Made by a program: the position numbers and the translations under genes. This document shows, one piece after another, positions 35,806 through 43,793 of a stretch of 64,000 nucleotides of DNA. The first letter of the stretch is position 1, and every line of letters starts with the position of its first letter. Source of the DNA: Gemmatimonadota bacterium (GTDB lineage: Bacteria > Gemmatimonadota > Gemmatimonadetes > Gemmatimonadales > GWC2-71-9); NCBI GenBank assembly GCA_003222135.1, contig QHUM01000044.1:60416-124415 (forward strand), written 5' to 3'. A model generated the notes under the pieces. That model had not been told where the DNA came from, did no database searches, and saw only the letters and a list, made by a program, of their open reading frames with translations.

Positions 35806-37341
35806 TCAATGGCGGAACTGCCGCAGGCCGGTCAGCACCATCGCGAGGTCGTGCCGGTCGGCGGCCGCGATCACGTCGGCGTCCTTCACGGACCCGCCCG
35901 GCTGGATGATCGCCCGAATCCCCGCTTGGGCCGCTTCTTCTACCCCGTCGGGGAAGGGAAAGAACGCGTCGGAAGCTAACACCGCGCCCGCCGGATCGTG
36001 CCCTTGTTGGCGCGCCTTGTGGACCGCGAGAAACGAGGCGTCCACCCGGGACATCTGCCCGGCGCCGATTCCGATCGCCGCTTCCTCCTTGGCGAGCAGG
36101 ATCGCGTTCGACTTGACGGCCCCGACGGCCGCCCAGGCGAACCGCAGGTCCCGCCACTCCGACTCGGTCGGCGCACGCCGGGTCGCGACCTTCCACCCGG
36201 ACTCGGCCCCCACCGCGCCGGGTCGGGAGCGCTCCTGCACCAGAAAGCCGCCCCGGATCCGCTTGAAATCCCAGCCTGGCGGGTCGGGATCGGCGGCCAG
36301 CCGGATCAAGCGCAGGTTTTTCTTCTCGCGCAGCACGCTCAGGGCGTCGTCCGCGAACGCGGGCGCGACCACCACCTCGACGAACAGCTCGCGCAGCGCC
36401 GCGGCCGCCGCCCGGTCGACGCCTGCATTGAAGGCGATCACCGAGCCGAACGCCGAGGTGCGGTCGGTTGCGAGCGCCCGCTCGTACGCCGCGGCGGGGC
36501 TCCGGCCCAGCGCGATGCCGCACGGCGTGGTGTGCTTGACGATGGCGCATACCACCCGGTCCGATCCGCTCCACGGCGCCACTGCGGCGAGCGCGGCGTC
36601 CACGTCCAGCAGATTGTTGAACGACAGCTCCTTGCCGTGCAGCTGCGCCAGGTCGCGGATGCCGGGCTCGTCGGCCGCGTACAGCGCGGCCGCCTGGTGG
36701 GGATTCTCGCCGTAGCGCAGCTCCTGACGGCGCTCGAGCGCCAGCGCGATCCGTTCGGGCCAGCCGGGCCGGTCCTTCACCAGATAACTGTAGATCGTCG
36801 CGTCGTACGCGGCGGTGTGAGCGAAGACCTTCGCGGCGAGGGTGCGGCGGAGTTCGGCACTCACGTCCTTGGCCTTCAGCCCCGCGAGGACGACGGGGTA
36901 GTCGTCGGGGTCCACGACCACGATCACGTCCTGGTGATTCTTCGCGGCCGAGCGCAGCATCGACGGGCCGCCGATGTCGATCTGCTCGATCGCTTGCTCG
37001 AAGCGCACGTCGGGCCGGGCGACGGTTTCGCGGAATGGATAGAGATTGACCGCGACCAGATCGATCGGCGTGATGCCGTGCTGCTCGAGCGCGGCGCGAT
37101 CGCCGGGATGGCCGCGCCGCGCCAGCAGCCCGCCGTGCACCTTGGGATGCAGCGTCTTCACCCGGCCTTCCATCATCTCGGGAAATCCCGTCACCGCGTC
37201 GATCGGGATGACCGGGAGACCGGCCTTCCGCAGCGTGTCGGCCGTGCCGCCGGTGGAGACGATCTCCCAGCCGAGCGCCACCAGCTCGCGGGCGAGCTCC
37301 ACGATGCCGCGCTTGTCCGAGACCGACAGCAACGCTCTCAC
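35806..37341 (-). CDS. purH: Bifunctional AICAR formyltransferase / IMP cyclohydrolase
   Basis: A 511-aa enzyme for the last two steps of IMP synthesis. The N-terminal cyclohydrolase (MGS-like) domain shows RALLSVSDKRGIVELA, STGGTADTLRKAGLPV and EMMEGRVKTLHPKVHGG. The formyltransferase part contains LRYGENPHQ, KHTTPCGIA with the catalytic Lys-His, DRTSAFGSVIAFN and ASDAFFPFPDG, ending in the expected VLTGLRQFRH. Length is standard. The start overlaps the M42 peptidase stop (ATGA). purN lies 2 kb upstream in the same run, so the two folate-dependent purine enzymes are co-oriented but separated by the M42 pair. Confidence 0.97.
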   Translation of the reverse strand: MRALLSVSDKRGIVELARELVALGWEIVSTGGTADTLRKAGLPVIPIDAVTGFPEMMEGRVKTLHPKVHGGLLARRGHPGDRAALEQHGITPIDLVAVNLYPFRETVARPDVRFEQAIEQIDIGGPSMLRSAAKNHQDVIVVVDPDDYPVVLAGLKAKDVSAELRRTLAAKVFAHTAAYDATIYSYLVKDRPGWPERIALALERRQELRYGENPHQAAALYAADEPGIRDLAQLHGKELSFNNLLDVDAALAAVAPWSGSDRVVCAIVKHTTPCGIALGRSPAAAYERALATDRTSAFGSVIAFNAGVDRAAAAALRELFVEVVVAPAFADDALSVLREKKNLRLIRLAADPDPPGWDFKRIRGGFLVQERSRPGAVGAESGWKVATRRAPTESEWRDLRFAWAAVGAVKSNAILLAKEEAAIGIGAGQMSRVDASFLAVHKARQQGHDPAGAVLASDAFFPFPDGVEEAAQAGIRAIIQPGGSVKDADVIAAADRHDLAMVLTGLRQFRH

Positions 37342-38420
37342 CAGGTCTCGGCCACCGCCTGGATCATGTCCGCGAGGCTCACGACGTCGCGCAGGTCCAC
37401 GACCTCGACGGGGGAGTGGGAGTAGCGGAGCGGCCAGCCCAGGGCGACGTCGATGACGCCGTACGGCGTGAACATCGAGCCGTCGTTCCCCCCGTTGGTG
37501 GTGCCGACCTGAAGCTTCACCCCGCGCGCCCGAGCCACGCGGACCAGGGAATCGACGTACGCGGGGGGCGTGATCGACGAATTATCGAGCGCCCGTGCCA
37601 CCGCGCCCTGCCCGAGCGGCGCCAGCGCGAAATTGGGCAGCTCGAGCGGCGAGTCGGCGGAGACGAACGTGTCGATGGCGTGCACCCGCTTGGGCGTGGA
37701 CCCGAGCGCGGCGGCCGCGCCCTGCGCGCCCTCGAGACCGATCTCCTCGCGCGTGCTGAAGATGAAGATCGCCTGATGCGTGAGGGCGGCACGGTCCAGG
37801 TGGCGCAGCGCCAGCAGCTGCGCGGTGCAGCCGACCCGGTCGTCGAACGAACGGCCGATGGCCCGGGTGCCCGCGAGGCGGACGAACTGTTTGGGCATGG
37901 TGAGGGTGCTCCCGGGGCTCACGCCGCGGGCCAGCGTCGCCGCGCGCGAACTCGTGCCCACGTCCACGCGCAGCGGCGGCGGTGTGTGCCGCGCGAAGCC
38001 GGAATCCCGTGGCATGAACACGCCCGGGACGTCACCCTGCTCGGTGTGCACCAGCGCCGGCTCGGCCTCGAACAGCGAGGAGAAGAAGCCGCCGCGCGTC
38101 TGCAGCTCGAGCGACCCGTCGTCCCGGATGCTCGTGACGGTGAAGCCGATCTCGTCCAGGTGCGCGACGAACACGACGACCGGGTCGCCCTTGCCGACGC
38201 GCACCCACAGATTGCCCGCCGTGTCGGTCTCGGCTTGCGCCCACGCCGGGAGCAGGTGCTTCACCGCCTCGCGCACCGGCCCCTCGGCGCCGGAGACGCC
38301 GTAGGTCTCGACGAGCTGAGAAAGGACGGTTTGCGCTTCGGCGACGCGCGCGCCGTCCTGCGCGGACAGCGGGCCTCCCAGCAGCATCGCCCCCAGCGTG
38401 CCTATCCCCAGGGTCCTCAC
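37338..38420 (-). CDS. Exported M42-family metallopeptidase (active-site complete)
   Basis: About 360 aa from the GTG at 38420, which overlaps the previous stop (GTGA); a GTG at 38435 would add five residues. A signal peptide (GIGTLGAMLLGGPLSAQ) is unusual because M42 aminopeptidases are normally cytoplasmic. All M42 residues are present: H87 in VAHLDEIGF, the bridging Asp in FDDRVG, the Glu pair in STREEIGLEGA, the Asp in IDTFVSAD, and the last His in RYSHSPVE. These bind two metals (Zn or Co). The enzyme would trim N-terminal residues from peptides in the periplasm. It is coupled to an inactive-looking homologue just upstream. Confidence 0.88.
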   Translation of the reverse strand: MRTLGIGTLGAMLLGGPLSAQDGARVAEAQTVLSQLVETYGVSGAEGPVREAVKHLLPAWAQAETDTAGNLWVRVGKGDPVVVFVAHLDEIGFTVTSIRDDGSLELQTRGGFFSSLFEAEPALVHTEQGDVPGVFMPRDSGFARHTPPPLRVDVGTSSRAATLARGVSPGSTLTMPKQFVRLAGTRAIGRSFDDRVGCTAQLLALRHLDRAALTHQAIFIFSTREEIGLEGAQGAAAALGSTPKRVHAIDTFVSADSPLELPNFALAPLGQGAVARALDNSSITPPAYVDSLVRVARARGVKLQVGTTNGGNDGSMFTPYGVIDVALGWPLRYSHSPVEVVDLRDVVSLADMIQAVAETW

Positions 38421-39391
38421 CGCGCCTCCATCCACGCCGCCAGCCGCTTCGCCAGCGCGTCCGCCTCCTTGAGCGACACCGTCTCCACGGCCGTATCGGT
38501 GTAGCGCGTCGCGAGGACCAGCGTATCGGCGGCGGCTCGACCAACTCCGGCGCGGCGGTTACCACCCAGCAGCAGCGCCGCGTCGAAGGGACCCTGGAGA
38601 CTCTGCACCGCCTGCAATCCCGTGGTGGCGTACAGGCTGCGGACGGTGAAGGCCGCGACGACCGTGCCGCGGACCTTCGGCTTTCCCTGGACGGCGGCCG
38701 CGAGCGCGGCGCAGCTCGCGCGCCGGCCCGCGGCGGGCGCAGCGAGCAGGCCATCGCCGTAGCGATGCGGGCGTTTGGCGAGCGACACGGGGGAGAGCAC
38801 GTCGATGCCGAGGGCGCGGGCGTCCGCGGGCGCAGCCGCGCCCACGTCGACGTACGCGTTGTCCACGGTGAATACGGGATCGGGGCTGCTCGGGCCAACT
38901 CGGCCGCGCGTGAGATGCGTCGACCGCACCGCGCCGACCCCCGGCACGGCGCCGCGCGCGCCGAACACAGTCACCCGCTCGCCCTCGAGCTGTTGGTCGA
39001 ACAACGGAGTCGGCGGTACGCCAACTCTTCGCAGCGTGAGATAGCCGTCGGCGGTGATGTTGCCCACCACGTATCCCACCTCGTCGAGCGCGCACGCCAC
39101 GAGTCGTCTCGGCGTCCCACTGCCGAGACTCAACGTGACGTTACCGGCGCGGTCGCGGGTGCTTCCCGGGAGAAGCGTGAGCAGCGTGTCGGTCATCCCC
39201 TGCTCGAGGCCGGTGACGGCCGTCATGCCGGCGAAACGGACCGCGAGGGCGTCGACTGACTGGGCGGATAGACGGGTAGACGGATAGACGGCGAGCAAGA
39301 GCCCAACGACCAGCGCCGCTGTTCCCACGCTGAAGCGTGGGCTCGGCACGGCACTGTGCTGAAGCACATGCGAAGCACGCTCGTCATGCAT
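38417..39391 (-). CDS. Exported M42-like protein lacking catalytic residues
   Basis: A 324-aa homologue of the following gene; the fold is kept but every metal and catalytic position checked is changed. VACALDEVGYVV replaces VAHLDEIGF (no His), YGDGLLAAPAAG stands where FDDRVG should be, and VRSLYATTGLQAVQ replaces TREEIGLEGA. Pairing with an intact paralogue suggests a regulatory or structural subunit; M42 enzymes form dodecamers. The ATG at 39391 overlaps the purN stop by 8 bp. A GTG at 39328 would give a neater signal peptide (MGTAALVVGLLLAVYP). The leader codons contain a REP unit and an 8-bp repeat tract. Confidence 0.82.
   Translation of the reverse strand: MHDERASHVLQHSAVPSPRFSVGTAALVVGLLLAVYPSTRLSAQSVDALAVRFAGMTAVTGLEQGMTDTLLTLLPGSTRDRAGNVTLSLGSGTPRRLVACALDEVGYVVGNITADGYLTLRRVGVPPTPLFDQQLEGERVTVFGARGAVPGVGAVRSTHLTRGRVGPSSPDPVFTVDNAYVDVGAAAPADARALGIDVLSPVSLAKRPHRYGDGLLAAPAAGRRASCAALAAAVQGKPKVRGTVVAAFTVRSLYATTGLQAVQSLQGPFDAALLLGGNRRAGVGRAAADTLVLATRYTDTAVETVSLKEADALAKRLAAWMEAR
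39263..39294 (-). repeat. 8-bp repeat tract in a signal peptide (minus-strand gene)
   Basis: On the plus strand the units GGCGGATA, GACGGGTA, GACGGATA and GACGGCGA follow one another without gaps. On the coding (minus) strand this reads as the TATCCGTC/TACCCGTC family and encodes AVYPSTRLSA at the signal-peptide cleavage region of the M42-like protein. Confidence 0.85.
39321..39349. repeat. REP-type palindromic unit, second copy
   Basis: The reverse complement is GTGCCGAGCCCACGCTTCAGCGTGGGAAC, identical to the unit at 19996-20023 except for one T, with the hairpin CCCACGCT-TC-AGCGTGGG. It lies in, or just before, the 5' coding region of the inactive M42 homologue and would place a stem at its translation start. 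Confidence 0.8.
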
Positions 39392-40031
39392 CGAGCAATC
39401 TCACGGAAAGTTCGTTCTGGGCCGCGAACGCGGATCCGTCTGGAAACAGTTGCACGGGCACCGGCGGCACCCCGCGCCGCGCCAGCTCCACTACGACCAA
39501 CGGCAGCAGGCGATGCTCTACCCCGAGCACGCGTGCCGCGAGCGTCTCTGCGGTGTCCCCGGGACGTACAGGGACGGGCCACTGGGCGATGATGGGCCCG
39601 CGGTCGTACTCTTCGTCGACGTAGTGCACGGTCGCGCCCGAGATCGCGGCGCCGCTCGCGAGCACCCGCTCGTGCACGCGGCGCCCGTACATCCCGGGGC
39701 CGCCGAACGCGGGCAGCAACGCCGGATGGATATTAATCATCCGCAGCCGAAAGCGGGCGACCGCCGCGGGCGGTACCCGCTTGAGATACCCGGCAAGCAC
39801 CACGAGCCCGGCGTCACCCAGGCTGGCGATGACGTGAGCAGGGTCGCTCGGGTCGGCCAGCACTGTGGCGGGCACCCCGGCCCGGCGCGCCCGCTCGAGC
39901 GCGCCCGCGGCGGCGTGGCTCGAGACGACCCGGGCGACGCGCGCGACCCGCGAATCCGCGAGCGCATCGAGCAGCGTCTGCAGGTTCGTGCCGGCCCCCG
40001 AGACGAGCACCGCGAGGCGGACCGGCGTCAC
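39384..40031 (-). CDS. purN: Phosphoribosylglycinamide formyltransferase
   Basis: A 215-aa enzyme from a GTG that overlaps the upstream stop (GTGA). It has the N-terminal RLAVLVSGAGTNLQTLLDAL (GAR phosphate loop), VVLAGYLKRV, MINIHPALLPAFGGPGMYG with the catalytic Asn-His pair, and GATVHYVDEEYDRGPIIAQ with the catalytic Asp. It transfers formyl from 10-formyl-tetrahydrofolate to GAR, step 3 of purine synthesis. Length is typical (about 210 aa). glyA, which supplies one-carbon units, is in the rightward run. Confidence 0.96.
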   Translation of the reverse strand: MTPVRLAVLVSGAGTNLQTLLDALADSRVARVARVVSSHAAAGALERARRAGVPATVLADPSDPAHVIASLGDAGLVVLAGYLKRVPPAAVARFRLRMINIHPALLPAFGGPGMYGRRVHERVLASGAAISGATVHYVDEEYDRGPIIAQWPVPVRPGDTAETLAARVLGVEHRLLPLVVVELARRGVPPVPVQLFPDGSAFAAQNELSVRLLDA

Positions 40032-40498
40032 CGCGGGCAGGGGGTCAGCGACTTGGGCTTCGCGCCGGCGCTCACGCTGAGCGAGAACGGGCCGGTCGCG
40101 CGCTTGTCCGTGCTGGTGACGACGATCGTGTAGTCGCCGGTCCGCGGCAGCCGCACCGTGAGCCGCGCGTTGCAGCGGCCGCCCGAATCGTCGTCCTGCG
40201 GCGGCGGGTCGAGCTCCGGGCCGAGCAGGAATGCATACGCGTCGAACGCCTGGGAGACGAGATCGATCGTGACGATCTGACCGGCGGTGCCGGCGAGCTT
40301 CCACTGTTGCGCGTAGGTGCTCTCGGCGGCGAGGAGCACGTCGCGCTGTACGAGCGAGTCCTGAATGGTGGCCCCGGTGGCGATCGAGCCTTTGGGCGGC
40401 GCGGGTGGCCGTGGCTGCTGCGCGGGCAGGTGGGTGGGCGGCAGCAGCAGCGCCAGCGCGAGCGCGCAGACTCCCGATCGGGCCCGGTGTGGCTCCAT
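40028..40498 (-). CDS. Exported protein with pre-peptidase C-terminal (PPC)-like domain
   Basis: About 156 aa from the ATG at 40498. The signal peptide (GVCALALALLLPPTHLPAQQ) is followed by a Pro-rich linker and one PPC-like beta-sandwich: QQWKLAGTAGQIVTIDL, AFDAYAFLLGPEL, ARLTVRLPRTGDYTIVVTS and FSLSVSAG. Two cysteines (GRCNA and TPCPR) could form a disulfide. PPC domains normally sit behind secreted proteases; here the domain stands alone, so it may bind a partner or surface sugar. It is coupled to purN downstream, with no metabolic link evident. Confidence 0.8.
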   Translation of the reverse strand: MEPHRARSGVCALALALLLPPTHLPAQQPRPPAPPKGSIATGATIQDSLVQRDVLLAAESTYAQQWKLAGTAGQIVTIDLVSQAFDAYAFLLGPELDPPPQDDDSGGRCNARLTVRLPRTGDYTIVVTSTDKRATGPFSLSVSAGAKPKSLTPCPR

Positions 40499-40520
40499 GT
40501 CGCCCCGCAATCTGCCGCCC

Positions 40521-41090
40521 TTATTTCCCCCGCACAATCCGCTCGACGGCGGCCGCGAGGTCGGGGACGACGGGCATGCCGAGCGCCTCCGCCTGAGCGC
40601 GGTGCCGTCCGCCGTGCCCGGTGGCGACGAGGATCCCGCGCGTCGTATCGGCGCCCAGCGCGCGCGCCGGCGCGACGTCGCTCAAACGATCCCCGACCCA
40701 GTACGACCGCCGCAAGTCGATCCCCAGCGCGTCCTGGGCGTCGCGGAACAGTTTCACTCCCGGCTTGCGGCAGTCGCACGGGCCGTCGGTGTCAGGGAAA
40801 TGCGGGCAGAAGTACGCGGCGTCCAGGTGCGCGCCGTGTGCGGCGAGCAGCTCCGTCAGCCGCTGCTGGACTGCGTGGTAGGCCGCGGCGTCGTACAGCC
40901 CGCGCCCGATGCCGGACTGGTTGGTCGCCACCACCACGCGCCAGCCCGCTTGGTTGAGCCGCCGGATGGCGTCGGCCGCGCCGGGGAGCAGCCGCACCTT
41001 CCCCGGCTCGTGCAGAAAGCCGGGAGGGGGGTCGTCCACGATCGTGCCGTCGCGGTCCAGAAACACCGCCCGGTGCGAGCCCTCAGGCAT
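40521..41090 (-). CDS. gmhB: D-glycero-beta-D-manno-heptose 1,7-bisphosphate 7-phosphatase
   Basis: A 189-aa HAD-superfamily phosphatase. AVFLDRDGTIVDDPP carries the nucleophile and acid Asp pair, VVVATNQSGIGRG motif II, and CPHFPDTDGPCDCRKP the zinc-binding Cys/His loop that distinguishes GmhB. YWVGDRLSDVAPARALG supplies the Mg2+-binding acidic pair. It removes the 7-phosphate in ADP-heptose synthesis for LPS inner core. The ATG at 41090 overlaps the selA stop (ATGCCTGA); an ATG four codons earlier is possible. The other heptose genes are not in the window. Confidence 0.93.
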   Translation of the reverse strand: MPEGSHRAVFLDRDGTIVDDPPPGFLHEPGKVRLLPGAADAIRRLNQAGWRVVVATNQSGIGRGLYDAAAYHAVQQRLTELLAAHGAHLDAAYFCPHFPDTDGPCDCRKPGVKLFRDAQDALGIDLRRSYWVGDRLSDVAPARALGADTTRGILVATGHGGRHRAQAEALGMPVVPDLAAAVERIVRGK

Positions 41091-42453
41091 CGAGGGCGGC
41101 ACGCACCGCGCGGGCGACCTGCTCGATCTGGTGGGGGAAGATGGTCCGCGGGTCGAGGACCACCCGGTCGTCCGCGATGCGGGCGATCACGGGCGGGTTG
41201 GCTCGCCGCAACCGCGCCGCCACGCTGTCGGCCGTCAGCTTGTCAGCCGTCAGCGCCACCAGCCAGGTCTTGAGCTTGGCCCCGGGGAACGATCCGCCGC
41301 CCACCTCCGAATCGCCCGCGACGACCTCGGAGTCTTTGCCCACGCCGTTGTGCAACGTCTCTGCGCGTCGACGTATCTGCTCGACGTCTTCCGTCAACAT
41401 CCGCAGTACCGGTATCTCCCCGCGAGCCCGCTCGGGATCCCGGTACAATGCCAGCGTCGCCTCTAACGCGGCCAGGGTGAATTTGTCGGACCGTACCGCC
41501 CGGGCGAGCGGATCGGTGCGACAGGCTTCGATCGCGGTCTTGGTGCCGAGCAGGATGCCGGCCTGCGGCCCGCCGAGCAGCTTGTCGCCCGAAAACGCGA
41601 CCGTATCGACGCCGCTGGCCAGCCCCTCGGCCACGGTCGGCTCTCCCGTGAGTCCCCACGGCGAGAGATCGAGCAGCAGGCCGCTCCCCAGATCGAACAG
41701 ACTTGCCACCCGGGCGGCACGCGCGATCGCGGCGATCTCGAGCGGCGCCAGGTCGGCGGTGAAGCCCGTCACCTGAAAGTTCGAGCGGTGCACTTTGAGG
41801 AGCAGGCGCGTGGCCGGACCGATCGCGCCTTCGTAATCCTTACGGTGGGTCCGGTTCGTCGCCCCGACCTCGACGAGCTTCGCGCCGGACCGTGCCATGA
41901 TGTCGGGGATCCGGAACGCTCCACCGATCTCCACCAGCTCGCCGCGCGACACGATCGCCTCGCCGTCGCGGGCGAGCGCCGAGAGCGCGAGCAGCAGCGC
42001 CCCCGCAGCGTTGTTCACGACGAGCGCGTCCTCCGCCCCGGTGAGCTCGACCAGGAGGTCGCGACACAGCCGGTGACGCGAGCCACGGCTCCCCTGGGCG
42101 AGGTCGTATTCCAGGTTGGAGTACTCGCCCGCGATGCGGCGCAACGCGGCGATCGCCGCGGGCGCGAGCGGGGCCCGGCCGAGGTTCGTGTGCAGCACGA
42201 CGCCGGTGGCGTTGATCACCGGTCCGAGCGCCGGCGCGGCGAGCTGGTGCGCCCGGGCGAGCACGGCGGCGCCCCAGCCCTCCGGCGGCGCCGCTCCACC
42301 ATTGGCGCGGGCGGCGTCGATCGTCTCGCGCACGGCGCGCACCACCACGCTCCGCGGGTGGGACCCGAGCAGCGCGGCTACGTCGGGCTCGGCGAGCAGG
42401 GCTTCGACGGCAGGCAGCCGGCGGCGCGGATCGGAGGGGAGGGAGGCGCTCAC
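41083..42453 (-). CDS. selA: L-seryl-tRNA(Sec) selenium transferase
   Basis: A 456-aa fold-type I PLP enzyme that converts seryl-tRNA(Sec) to selenocysteinyl-tRNA(Sec). It starts at a GTG overlapping the upstream stop (GTGA). The N-terminal tRNA-binding region (RRLPAVEALLAEPDVAALL) is followed by VINATGVVLHTNLGRAPL, YSNLEYDLAQGSRGSRH, VNNAAGALLLAL, and the PLP lysine in FSGDKLLGGPQAGILLG (K291; K295 in E. coli). GGGSFPGAKLKTW is the conserved C-terminal loop. This implies selenoprotein synthesis, but selB, selD and tRNA-Sec are not here. Near 41232-41254 the sequence carries imperfect GTCAGC repeats within a loop. Confidence 0.95.
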   Translation of the reverse strand: MSASLPSDPRRRLPAVEALLAEPDVAALLGSHPRSVVVRAVRETIDAARANGGAAPPEGWGAAVLARAHQLAAPALGPVINATGVVLHTNLGRAPLAPAAIAALRRIAGEYSNLEYDLAQGSRGSRHRLCRDLLVELTGAEDALVVNNAAGALLLALSALARDGEAIVSRGELVEIGGAFRIPDIMARSGAKLVEVGATNRTHRKDYEGAIGPATRLLLKVHRSNFQVTGFTADLAPLEIAAIARAARVASLFDLGSGLLLDLSPWGLTGEPTVAEGLASGVDTVAFSGDKLLGGPQAGILLGTKTAIEACRTDPLARAVRSDKFTLAALEATLALYRDPERARGEIPVLRMLTEDVEQIRRRAETLHNGVGKDSEVVAGDSEVGGGSFPGAKLKTWLVALTADKLTADSVAARLRRANPPVIARIADDRVVLDPRTIFPHQIEQVARAVRAALDA

Positions 42454-43793
42454 GGCGGTTTCGTGGAGTCGCGCGGCGCGCGGGTGGTGTCGCGGGGAGC
42501 GGGCTTGGGCACGGGGACGGTGAGCACGCCGTGGGCCTCTGCGGCGACGGCGCCGTTCAGGTTGGTCGCATCGCGCACGCGGATCAGGTACTTCTTGCCC
42601 GGCTCGAGTGGTTGCGCCGTCTGGACGACGATCCGGTCGGACGGCACGGGGCGCTGTTTCAGGAGCTGCCGGACTCTCGCCGTGTCGACTCGAGGGGTGG
42701 TGGTGTCCCGCAGGGCAGGGGGGGCCCGCCGCACCGGGGAGGGAGGCACGGCGCCCGCCCGGGCCGTGTCGCGGTGGGCAGTGGTGTCTTTCGCGCGGCG
42801 CAGGGAATCGGCGAGCGCGCGCGCCCTGGCCTGCAGCGAGTCGTAGTGCGCACTCGTGAACAGGGCCCGCACCGCTACGGGCGTGGTATCGGGGAGCGCG
42901 AACACCCGCACGGCGGCGGTGTCGAGCGGCCGGCGCGGGTCGAGCGGGGCGGTGAACTGGATCCGGAACGCGATGGAGTCCACCGGATCGACGCTGCGGA
43001 TGTGCGGGCCCACCGTGTCGTGCGCGAACAGCCACAGTACGGCGCCCGCGCTGGAATCGACCGCGATGGTGATCGAGTCGAACGGCTCGCGCCGGTCGAG
43101 CTGGCGGTTGTTGTTCTGGTCCTGGATCGCCCACACGAGATAGCGCCCCGGTGGGATGTCGCTCAAGTGGAAGTCGCCCGCGGAGTCGGCGAGGGTGACG
43201 TACGCGACGGTGTCGGGGAGCGGCGCGGCGCGGATCACGGCTCCGGTCAGGACCCGTTGCTCGACCCATTGCAGCACCGTCCCGGCCAGCGCGGCGTGGG
43301 GCATGGGGGCGCCCGTCGAAAAGATCACCGTGGTCCCCTTCTTCATGACGTTGCGCCGCAGGTCGACGATGCCCGGAAGCAGCTCGAGGTGATAGATCCG
43401 ATTCGGTTTCCACCCCTCGGCGGGCTTGACGTGGATCGCGCTGCGGTGCCACGACACGCGCACGCCGCCCGCCACCGGCGACAACACGATCTGGTGCGCC
43501 AGGCCGGTGACGGGGGCCGCTCCTCCCGCGCCGCCTCCGCCCCCGCCCCCCCGTGAGCCCGGCATCTCGTCGATCACCTCGTCGAACTCGATGACCGCGT
43601 CGCCCTTCAGAGCCGGGATCACGGCGCCGGACTCGGGGATGACGCGCACGATCCGCGGCGGCGTCGTATGGGGCGGGCCGCCCGGTGGCTCCCCCTGCCT
43701 GGCGCACGCCGTTCCCCCGGCCGCGAGCGCCGCGGCTACGAGCAGCCCAGCGACTTGAGCTTGTCGGCCAGTGCCTGCCGCTGGTCGCGCCAC
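42450..43793 (-). CDS. Lipoprotein with Ig-like (Big_5) domain and Pro/Arg-rich tail
   Basis: About 447 aa from a GTG at 43793 located inside the end of valS in another frame (58-bp overlap). The signal LLVAAALAAGGTAC places a lipidated Cys near residue 30. The mature chain begins TTPPRIVRVIPESGAVIPAL, leading into a Big_5-type domain (GDAVIEFDEVIDEMP and YHLELLPGIVDLRRNVMKKG). Next are a prealbumin-like beta-sandwich (GDFHLSDIPPGRYLVWAIQD) and a second Ig-like domain (FRIQFTAPLDPRRPLDTA), then a low-complexity charged segment and final strands. Probably an outer-envelope structural lipoprotein. The region near 43540 codes a run of Gly. Confidence 0.82.
   Translation of the reverse strand: MARPAAGTGRQAQVAGLLVAAALAAGGTACARQGEPPGGPPHTTPPRIVRVIPESGAVIPALKGDAVIEFDEVIDEMPGSRGGGGGGGAGGAAPVTGLAHQIVLSPVAGGVRVSWHRSAIHVKPAEGWKPNRIYHLELLPGIVDLRRNVMKKGTTVIFSTGAPMPHAALAGTVLQWVEQRVLTGAVIRAAPLPDTVAYVTLADSAGDFHLSDIPPGRYLVWAIQDQNNNRQLDRREPFDSITIAVDSSAGAVLWLFAHDTVGPHIRSVDPVDSIAFRIQFTAPLDPRRPLDTAAVRVFALPDTTPVAVRALFTSAHYDSLQARARALADSLRRAKDTTAHRDTARAGAVPPSPVRRAPPALRDTTTPRVDTARVRQLLKQRPVPSDRIVVQTAQPLEPGKKYLIRVRDATNLNGAVAAEAHGVLTVPVPKPAPRDTTRAPRDSTKPP

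Noticed and set aside
41232..41256. Octamer-type tract within selA
   Set aside because: GTCAGC recurs at 8- and then 7-bp spacing and encodes a plausible surface loop; too irregular to group with the leader octamers.
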